Positions 8,876-15,076 of a stretch of DNA of 64,000 nt are shown here, one piece after another. A model generated the notes under the pieces. It did no database searches, had not been told where the DNA came from, and worked only from the letters and a program-made list of their open reading frames with translations. The position numbers and the translations under genes are program-made. How positions within the stretch are numbered: position 1 is the first letter of the stretch; the number at the start of each line of letters is the position of its first letter. This DNA comes from Verrucolacustris abundans (GTDB taxonomy: Bacteria > Verrucomicrobiota > Verrucomicrobiia > Methylacidiphilales > Verrucolacustridaceae), in assembly GCA_965194535.1 (NCBI GenBank), contig OZ239145.1, forward strand, positions 868,001-932,000, written 5' to 3'.

Positions 8876-9867
8876 AACTCATCCATCCGTTCTCTTTGCT
8901 CCTTTGTTTATGGGGAATGGCAGGAGTAGGGGTGTGCCAAAATACAATCAATAACGGTGTGGCTGCTGTGGTGAATAGCGAGGCGATCACCTTCCGGGAG
9001 GTTTTAGCTCAGACACAGATGGAGGAGGACGATCTGCGGGCGCAGCAACAAGCGGGAAAAATCACAGATGATGAGAGAAAGCAGAGAATCAAGAGTCGTA
9101 GAAAAACAGTGTTGGACTCGCTGATCGAGACCCGACTTATCATTCAGGATTATAAAAAGAAGGGGTATAACTTTCCTGACTACTATTTTGATCGGGAAGA
9201 GAGGTCACGGGTACGAGATCAGTTTGGCGGAGATCGGCAAGCGTTGGTGAAGACGCTTGAAGATCGGGGGATCACCATGGCGGATTGGAAAAAGAATATC
9301 CGTGATACTTTTGTTGTTCAGCAGATGAGGCAGATCAATGCGAAGCGGTTTATTACCATCTCTCCCCACATGATTGAGGCGTACTATCAGGAGCACGTTA
9401 GAGACTTTCTGCAGCCCGATCGGGTGAAGTTACGAATGATCTATCTATCGCCGGAAAGTGGCCCTGAAGTTGAGGCCGTGGGGAAAGAGGTGTTGGGTCA
9501 GGTGGAATCGGGCGTGGACTTTGCTCAACTGGCTAGAAAATACTCTGAGTACAACCGGGCTGGGGGTGGGCTTTTTCAGGATAATGGAGGTTGGGTAGAA
9601 AGGGATGGTTTAAAGAGTGAGTTAGCGGAAGTGGCTTTTCAGCTTCGGCCTGGTCAAGCGAGTGGACTTTTGAGCCTTCCTACTGCCCAAGGAGCAACCG
9701 CTTACTATATCCTTATGGTGGAGGAGGTGCGGAAAGCCACGGTGACCCCGCTTACAAGCATTCGAGATCAGATTGAGAGCACATTAGTAGCTGCTGAAAG
9801 TGAAAAAGTGCAGAAAGAGTGGATCGATCGACTCAAAAGGGATGCCTACATCGAAAGATTCCTGTGA
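8872..9867 (+). CDS. SurA-like periplasmic peptidyl-prolyl isomerase
   Basis: This is an exported parvulin-type chaperone of about 331 residues. It has a signal peptide (MKLIHPFSLLLCLWGMAGVGVCQ), a helical SurA-like N-terminal domain (about residues 25-175) and one PpiC domain (about 180-290; KLRMIYLSPES, FAQLARKYSE, GGWVERDGLK). Such proteins help outer-membrane proteins fold in the periplasm of diderm bacteria. E. coli SurA has two PPIase domains; this one has one. The ATG at 8872 overlaps the mfd stop (ATGA) and has GAGG at 10 bases, so it is preferred over the ATG at 8863. The following pdxA-like gene begins within its stop codon; a surA-pdxA order also occurs in E. coli. Confidence 0.85.
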   Translation: MKLIHPFSLLLCLWGMAGVGVCQNTINNGVAAVVNSEAITFREVLAQTQMEEDDLRAQQQAGKITDDERKQRIKSRRKTVLDSLIETRLIIQDYKKKGYNFPDYYFDREERSRVRDQFGGDRQALVKTLEDRGITMADWKKNIRDTFVVQQMRQINAKRFITISPHMIEAYYQEHVRDFLQPDRVKLRMIYLSPESGPEVEAVGKEVLGQVESGVDFAQLARKYSEYNRAGGGLFQDNGGWVERDGLKSELAEVAFQLRPGQASGLLSLPTAQGATAYYILMVEEVRKATVTPLTSIRDQIESTLVAAESEKVQKEWIDRLKRDAYIERFL

Positions 9868-10736
9868 GAAAAAAGGAGCCAGTGGTCGGGATTACATACG
9901 GAGATCCTGCTGGGGTAGGTCCCGAGTTGGCGGGTCGCGTTTTTAGAAAGTTGGGTCGCTCCTTATCCCTACGGCGAGTCGGGCATGGGGAATCTCGCCC
10001 CGGTAAGCCCTCCTTGACGGGTGCGAAGCTGGCCAAAGAAGCTTTGGCTGAGAGTGTGAGGCTTTTCCGATCTGGGGAGATTCAGGCCGTCGTCAACGGA
10101 CCTGTTTCGAAGGAGTGGTTGGGGAAAGTGGGATTTCATTTTCCAGGGCAGACCGAGTTTTATGCCAAAGCTTTCGGAGTAAGACCTGATGACGTGACCA
10201 TGATGATGATTGGGCCTCGTCTTCGGGTCGCATTGGCGAGCACACACATTTCGTTGCGAAAAGCGGTTCTGGGGCTTCGGTCTAAGCAGATTGTTAGATC
10301 GGCGAAGCATCTGGCGGAGACCCTGAAGAAGCTGGGCGTACGCAGGCCAAGAATAGCTGTGTGCGGATTGAATCCTCATGCGGGTGAAAATGGAAAGTTC
10401 GGTAACGAGGAAACAAGAATCGTGGAACCGGCGATTCGAGAATTGAAGAGAAAAACCGATTTTCGGATCTCGGGGCCCGAGAGCCCAGATGCGGTGTTTC
10501 GAAGGGCTTGGAAAGGGGAGTTTGATGGAGTGGTTGCTTTGTATCACGATCAGGGTCTCATCCCAGCGAAGTTGTTGGATTTTGATGAAACGGTGAATGT
10601 GACGGCTGGGTTGCCAGTGGTTCGATGTTCCCCGGATCATGGAACCGCATTTGCTTTGGCAGGGAAAGGGAAGGCCCGGCCCGGTAGTTTCCTTGCAGCG
10701 GTCCATTTGGCCAGGCGCTTGGTGAAACAGAAGTGA
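9864..10736 (+). CDS. pdxA: 4-hydroxythreonine-4-phosphate dehydrogenase, short form
   Basis: PdxA oxidises 4-phosphohydroxy-L-threonine in the DXP-dependent pyridoxal phosphate pathway. Recognisable segments are ITYGDPAGVGPE at the N-terminus, NGPVSKEWL, the histidine-bearing ASTHISL (H128), CGLNPHAGE, the metal-ligand YHDQGL and the C-terminal PDHGTAFALAGKGKA. At 290 residues it is about 40 shorter than E. coli PdxA (329); the gap falls between GVGPE and LAKEALAES. The usual GHTE substrate loop reads GQTE, with Gln96 in place of the histidine that touches the substrate phosphate end. The GTG start at 9864 overlaps the previous stop (GTGA). It may be true PdxA or a PdxA-like dehydrogenase with another substrate. 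Confidence 0.85.
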   Translation: MRKKEPVVGITYGDPAGVGPELAGRVFRKLGRSLSLRRVGHGESRPGKPSLTGAKLAKEALAESVRLFRSGEIQAVVNGPVSKEWLGKVGFHFPGQTEFYAKAFGVRPDDVTMMMIGPRLRVALASTHISLRKAVLGLRSKQIVRSAKHLAETLKKLGVRRPRIAVCGLNPHAGENGKFGNEETRIVEPAIRELKRKTDFRISGPESPDAVFRRAWKGEFDGVVALYHDQGLIPAKLLDFDETVNVTAGLPVVRCSPDHGTAFALAGKGKARPGSFLAAVHLARRLVKQK

Positions 10737-12019
10737 AAGAGGTGACAGGGAAGGTTGCGATCGAGCAGCTTAAGCAATCGATCCCATCGAGTGGGTTATT
10801 TCGAGGGAAGAGTTGGAGGTGGTCGGATCAGCCGTGGACGCTGGGTGCTGAAGAGGTGCGGTGGCTGGAGGGGTTGGGAAAAAAACTGTCAATCTTTCAG
10901 CGGGCGGCAGACAAACTTTATCGGGCGAGCGTTGCGGGGGATGAACCCATGTGGGTTTCGGAGTGGCTGGATCTCGGCAAACCGGAAGAGGTGGTTCGGG
11001 TGGGGCGCGAGGCCAGGGGTGTTATTCCAAGGGTTATTCGTCCCGATTTGATCCGAACGGAGAGCGGTTGGGCTTTGACTGAGATCGATTCTGTTCCTGG
11101 GGGAGTTGGCTTAACAGCTTGGCTTCAGGAGGAGTATTCGAAGATGGGGCATTTGATCCTTGGTGGAGCGAAGGGAATGAGGTCGATCGGGCAGGAGATT
11201 CTAGGTGAACAGGGGGAGGTGGTGATTTCGGAAGAGGCGGGGGATTACCGACCCGAGTGGGAGTGGTTGGTCGGAAAGGATCGGGTGCATAACGCGGAAA
11301 GCTATCGGCCTAAAAAAGGTGCTACTTATCGGTTTTTCGAGATGTTCGATTGGATGGGATTCGAGGGGATTCGTAACTCCAAGGAGGATGGGGTGAAGTG
11401 GGAGGCTCCGCTCAAGGCGTATCTGGAGGAGAAGTTGTGGTGGGCGCTCTTTTGGATGAAGCCGTTAGAGGAGTGGTGGCGGAAGGAGTTGGGGGAGGGA
11501 TATTTCAAGGAGTTGAGGGGGTTGGTGCCCAGGGCTTGGCCGTTGCGACCGATGGACCTTCCGCCGGAAGGAGTCCTGCCTGAATTGGGAATCCAATCGT
11601 GGAGCGAACTGGAGAGGTTTAGTCAAAAAGCGAGAGAGTTAGTCGTTAAGATCAGTGGCTTCTCCCCAAGAGCTTGGGGATCTAAAGGTGTCTTTCTTGG
11701 AAGTGATCATCCGAAAGAGCGTTGGGTTCAAGAGGTGAAGCGGGCGTTGGGTGAGTGGTCGCAACAGCCACATCTTTTGCAGAAATTCGTCCATCCTCTT
11801 TCCGTGACTCATCCTGTTTGGAGTGAAGAGCGGGGTGAGATGGTCGAGGGGAAGTGGAGATTGAGGCTCTGCCCCTACTATTTGGCTACGGGCGAGAAAG
11901 TGGAGTTGAAGGGGGCTTTGGCAACGTTATGCCCGACGGACAAGAAGTTGATCCATGGAATGGAAGAGGCGGTGTTGGTTCCCGTGGGAACAAAGAAGGG
12001 GCCAACTGAAGGCCCGTAA
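10733..12019 (+). CDS. Putative ATP-grasp-like protein, function unknown
   Basis: This 428-residue protein is not firmly recognised. Some stretches resemble a circularly permuted ATP-grasp fold of the glutathionylspermidine synthase type: VIRPDLIRTESGW followed by ALTEIDSVPGG (an E-I-D in the place of the usual E-x-N metal ligands), a lysine strand ELVVKISGFSP (about residue 305), and HLLQKFVHP (about 345). It has no signal peptide and is rich in tryptophan. The GTG start overlaps the pdxA stop by four bases (GTGA), so it is translated with PdxA. If the fold is right, it would form an amide or similar bond using ATP. The substrate cannot be read from the sequence. Confidence 0.45.
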   Translation: MKEVTGKVAIEQLKQSIPSSGLFRGKSWRWSDQPWTLGAEEVRWLEGLGKKLSIFQRAADKLYRASVAGDEPMWVSEWLDLGKPEEVVRVGREARGVIPRVIRPDLIRTESGWALTEIDSVPGGVGLTAWLQEEYSKMGHLILGGAKGMRSIGQEILGEQGEVVISEEAGDYRPEWEWLVGKDRVHNAESYRPKKGATYRFFEMFDWMGFEGIRNSKEDGVKWEAPLKAYLEEKLWWALFWMKPLEEWWRKELGEGYFKELRGLVPRAWPLRPMDLPPEGVLPELGIQSWSELERFSQKARELVVKISGFSPRAWGSKGVFLGSDHPKERWVQEVKRALGEWSQQPHLLQKFVHPLSVTHPVWSEERGEMVEGKWRLRLCPYYLATGEKVELKGALATLCPTDKKLIHGMEEAVLVPVGTKKGPTEGP

Positions 12020-12026
12020 GCGGAGA

Positions 12027-12191
12027 TTATTTTTTCTCGCGGTGGAGAGTGTAGCGTTTCAGGAAGGGGTTGAACTTTTTCAATTCAATCCTGTCCTTCT
12101 GAAGCTTCTTATTCTTGGTGCCAAAGTAACGAGATGGGGGTTTCCCCTCCGCCCGTGCTTCTGTGCATTCGAAAATGATCTGCTCACGCAT
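12027..12191 (-). CDS. rpmG: 50S ribosomal protein L33
   Basis: Translation of the minus strand gives a 54-residue basic protein that begins MREQIIFECTEAR, continues with YFGTKNKK and ends NPFLKRYTLHREKK, which is ribosomal protein L33 of the large subunit. It is too short for most ORF filters, and an overlapping plus-strand frame hides it. Only one cysteine is present, so the zinc-binding CxxC pairs of the C+ type are absent; this is the zinc-independent C- form. It is convergent with the ATP-grasp-like gene (7 bases between stops) and lies 33 bases downstream of an exported protein gene on the same strand. The usual neighbours (secE, nusG or rpmB) are absent. Confidence 0.9.
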   Translation of the reverse strand: MREQIIFECTEARAEGKPPSRYFGTKNKKLQKDRIELKKFNPFLKRYTLHREKK

Positions 12192-12224
12192 AAGGTGAAA
12201 GAATGAACCAGAAGGGGGTTGGGG

Positions 12225-12839
12225 TCAAGGCTTGAGGAGATTCGGGGCGCGATCTGCATAGCGGTTGACCCCCGAACTGGCTTGGGCGGGCGGGGGGCGG
12301 CGGATCTCCTCCTTGGCAGGTCCTAGACTCATAAAGCCCTTCAGAATGAACACATCCACCCACATATCGGCTTGCGGTTCATAGGCACGGTAAGGGGCAA
12401 AGGTTCCAAAGAATCGGTACTGGTAGTTTTTATCGTCCACGGGACGCGGGAGGAAGGTATGGGGCAGGGGGCATGTTCTGGGGGTGCCCTCCAAGGCAAC
12501 CCAACGGGCCTGCCGCCAGGACTCCTTGTCTTTTTTTACCCATCCCCAACCACAGTAGTCCTCAACCATAGTTCTTTGGGCGATCCATGACTCTCCGCTT
12601 GTATCCCCATGCTTGGCGGGAGTGTGGGCGGCCGCAAGGGTTGCGCGAAAAACTTTTTCCTCAACTGGTTTTCGTATCTCCTCATCGTCCTTAGTTTCTG
12701 GGGGTTCATCTGCAGGGAGAGTAGTGGTGGCTTGGGGATTAGCTTCAGTTGAGTCTGAGGAAGAGCGTGTGGGAAGCGGGGGAGCCAGACAGACGGCTGG
12801 AATCGCGATCCATACAAATAACGGAATCAGTAGACCCAT
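12225..12839 (-). CDS. Exported protein of unknown function
   Basis: This 204-residue protein starts with a signal peptide (MGLLIPLFVWIAIPAVCLA), followed by a low-complexity Ser/Thr/Pro/Glu linker (about residues 20-65) and a Trp-rich globular part (VEDYCGWGWVKKD, then RFFGTFAPYRAYEPQADMW). No known domain was recognised. The start overlaps the end of the upstream exported protein gene by 13 bases, so the two are probably one operon and both products act outside the cytoplasm. Confidence 0.6.
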   Translation of the reverse strand: MGLLIPLFVWIAIPAVCLAPPLPTRSSSDSTEANPQATTTLPADEPPETKDDEEIRKPVEEKVFRATLAAAHTPAKHGDTSGESWIAQRTMVEDYCGWGWVKKDKESWRQARWVALEGTPRTCPLPHTFLPRPVDDKNYQYRFFGTFAPYRAYEPQADMWVDVFILKGFMSLGPAKEEIRRPPPAQASSGVNRYADRAPNLLKP

Positions 12840-13519
12840 GACCCATCCTTGCCAGTCGAGAGTTTAGGCATCCCGCCGTCACTATAGTCGGTTTTACCAA
12901 CTGCCCCCACCATGGGTCTTCCCACAATCATCCTCCATCGCTGCGAGAACTCCTCGCCTGAATGGCACCCGTAGCTGACGCATTCTGCGTCTAAAGTGAA
13001 GCTTGATCCTGAGATCTTTTGGAGATCATCGACATGGACCACGAGGGGTTCGAGGGCTCCGCCGTCGACTCGATTACTGTAATCGAACATCCAGCACTTC
13101 TTGTTGGAGTGGCCAAAGTATTCGAGCCTACAAATCTTGGGTTTATCTTTTGAGCCGTCTCGGCGGAGGAGAGTGAAAAGCTGGTTCTTGTTGTCAAAAA
13201 AGATGGGAGAAAGACCGATTTTCGCGCTGCGCTCTTCGATGATCTTGAGGTAGTCGGTCTGATCCTCGGTGGTTCGACTCACATAACTTGGGCGAAAGAC
13301 CAGCCAGACGATCTTGTCTTCGGCCTTGAGATCCTTTTTCAGTTCCTCGGCACGGGTCAGGGCTGAATCGATGAAGTTACCCCAATATTTGTCGTGGGAT
13401 GCCTTTTTGTATTTTTCAAAAGAGCGAAGGGCCGGTCCGCCCGAAATCAGGACAATATCGTTCGCCTGCAAGGGGAGGCTGAACAGGCTAAGCCAGCATA
13501 AGATCGGCATAAGTCGCAT
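12827..13519 (-). CDS. Exported protein with possible caspase-like His/Cys dyad
   Basis: This 230-residue protein has a signal peptide (about residues 1-19, ending LPLQA). The mature part has a hydrophobic strand leading into a histidine (CRLEYFGHSNK, H137) and, about 48 residues on, an acidic segment leading into a cysteine (LDAECVSYGCHSGEE, C185). A His after one strand and a Cys after another is the arrangement of clan CD (caspase/CHAT-like) peptidases, but H-S replaces the usual H-G, so this is only a structural suspicion. The 3' end overlaps the next exported gene. Divergent icd starts 88 bases away. Confidence 0.55.
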   Translation of the reverse strand: MRLMPILCWLSLFSLPLQANDIVLISGGPALRSFEKYKKASHDKYWGNFIDSALTRAEELKKDLKAEDKIVWLVFRPSYVSRTTEDQTDYLKIIEERSAKIGLSPIFFDNKNQLFTLLRRDGSKDKPKICRLEYFGHSNKKCWMFDYSNRVDGGALEPLVVHVDDLQKISGSSFTLDAECVSYGCHSGEEFSQRWRMIVGRPMVGAVGKTDYSDGGMPKLSTGKDGSWVY

Positions 13520-13606
13520 TGGTTTATGCTACTTTTCTTTGGGGCAGGCTCAAGCGAGGGGTTTGGCGTTGACCGAAGGATACTGAACCGCAATTCTTTA
13601 CGTCTT

Positions 13607-15052
13607 ATGTCGAAAAACACACCTATCACAGTCGCCCGCGGGGACGGCATCGGCCCGGAAATCATGGAAGCTACTTTGGCGATCTTGAAGGGGGGCGGGG
13701 CTCGACTGGATATCGAGGAGATCGAGATCGGGGAGAAGGTTTATCTGCGGGGGAACACGGCGGGGATTGAGCCTTCGGCCTGGGACTCTTTGCGCAGGAC
13801 AAAAGTGTTTTTAAAAGCGCCGATTACCACCCCGCAAGGCGGCGGATATAAGAGCTTAAATGTGACCACGCGGAAGGCTTTCGGGCTTTATGCAAACATC
13901 CGCCCCTGTATTGCGTATGCTCCTTACATTCGCACGAAACACCCAGGTATGGATGTCGTCATTGTTCGGGAGAATGAGGAAGACACCTATTCGGGAATTG
14001 AACACCGTCAGACGCACGATGTGATGCAGTGTCTGAAGCTGATCAGTCGTCCGGGTTGCGAAAAAATTGTTCGTTATGCGTTTGAATATGCCCGGGCCTA
14101 TGGGCGGAAGAAGGTGACCTGCTTTATTAAGGACAACATCATGAAGATGACTGATGGTCTCTTTCACAAGGTGTTTGACGAGATTGGTGCGGAATATCCG
14201 GATATTGAGAAGGAGCACTGGATTGTGGATATCGGTGCGGCGAAGTTGGCCGATACGCCTGAAGCCTTCGATGTCATCGTGATGCCGAATCTGTACGGGG
14301 ACATTCTTTCCGATGTAGCGGCGCAAATCGCGGGATCGGTCGGGTTGGCCGGTTCGGCTAACATTGGGGATGGTTGCGCGATGTTTGAGGCGATCCACGG
14401 ATCGGCTCCACGGCGGGCAGGTCAGAATCTGGCCAACCCATCGGGCTTATTTCTCGGCGCCGTTCAGATGCTCGTCCATATCGGTCAGGCCGATGTTGCT
14501 GAGAAAGTGCACAATGCCTGGCTCAAGACGATTGAGGATGGGGTGCACACTTATGACATTTTCAAGGAAGGGGTCAGTAAGGAGAAGGTGGGAACCAAGG
14601 AGTTTGCGGCGGCGGTGGTCGCACGGATTGGGCAGAAGCCGAGCCATCTGAAGGCGGTCGATTACAGTAAAGCGAGCACGCGTCCTTTGACGACTCGGCC
14701 TCCGTATAAGCGGGAAACTTCCAAGCGGGAGTTGGTGGGGGTGGATGTGTTTGTCTGCTGGCCGACCGGGACGATGGAGGAGTTGGCGAAGAAGCTGGAG
14801 CCTTTGGCTGGGGACGGCCTGAAGCTGGAATCTTTGTCGAATCGCGGGATGAAAGTCTGGCCAGGTGGACATAAGGAGACCTTTACGGTGGATTCAACCG
14901 CCTGCCGCTTTCAACTGTCCGAGGGGAAGGGGTCGGTTTCTCACAGTGCGGTGGTGAAGCTTTTGGAGCGGGTAACCCAAGCCGGGGTCGAGTTTGTGAA
15001 GACGGAAGGTCTTTACAACTTCGATGGAAAAGCCGGTTTTGCGAAAGGCTAA
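13607..15052 (+). CDS. icd: Isocitrate dehydrogenase, Thermus/Rickettsia type
   Basis: This enzyme decarboxylates isocitrate to 2-oxoglutarate in the TCA cycle. The beta-decarboxylating dehydrogenase core begins TPITVARGDGIGPEIMEA, has the substrate segment NVTTRKAFGLYANIRP, the catalytic stretch CFIKDNIMKMTDG and the metal-binding MPNLYGDILSD. A C-terminal extension of about 140 residues after VARIGQ matches the longer subfamily (about 480-500 residues) seen in Thermus and Rickettsia; this protein has 481. The ATG at 13607 is chosen because the family begins just before TPITVARGDG. The frame's upstream extension has no matching sequence. Coenzyme preference (probably NADP) is not proven by the sequence. 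Confidence 0.93.
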   Translation: MSKNTPITVARGDGIGPEIMEATLAILKGGGARLDIEEIEIGEKVYLRGNTAGIEPSAWDSLRRTKVFLKAPITTPQGGGYKSLNVTTRKAFGLYANIRPCIAYAPYIRTKHPGMDVVIVRENEEDTYSGIEHRQTHDVMQCLKLISRPGCEKIVRYAFEYARAYGRKKVTCFIKDNIMKMTDGLFHKVFDEIGAEYPDIEKEHWIVDIGAAKLADTPEAFDVIVMPNLYGDILSDVAAQIAGSVGLAGSANIGDGCAMFEAIHGSAPRRAGQNLANPSGLFLGAVQMLVHIGQADVAEKVHNAWLKTIEDGVHTYDIFKEGVSKEKVGTKEFAAAVVARIGQKPSHLKAVDYSKASTRPLTTRPPYKRETSKRELVGVDVFVCWPTGTMEELAKKLEPLAGDGLKLESLSNRGMKVWPGGHKETFTVDSTACRFQLSEGKGSVSHSAVVKLLERVTQAGVEFVKTEGLYNFDGKAGFAKG

Positions 15053-15076
15053 TTTGTATCTGAGGCAGGCTAAAGT

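Noticed and set aside
9969..10706. 245-codon minus-strand frame opposite pdxA
   Set aside because: It mirrors the codon pattern of pdxA and has no recognisable domain or start context.
11955..12206. 83-codon plus-strand frame after the ATP-grasp-like gene
   Set aside because: It is antisense to rpmG, whose minus-strand translation clearly gives L33.
13856..14398. 180-codon minus-strand frame opposite icd
   Set aside because: It is antisense to a certain gene with no independent support.
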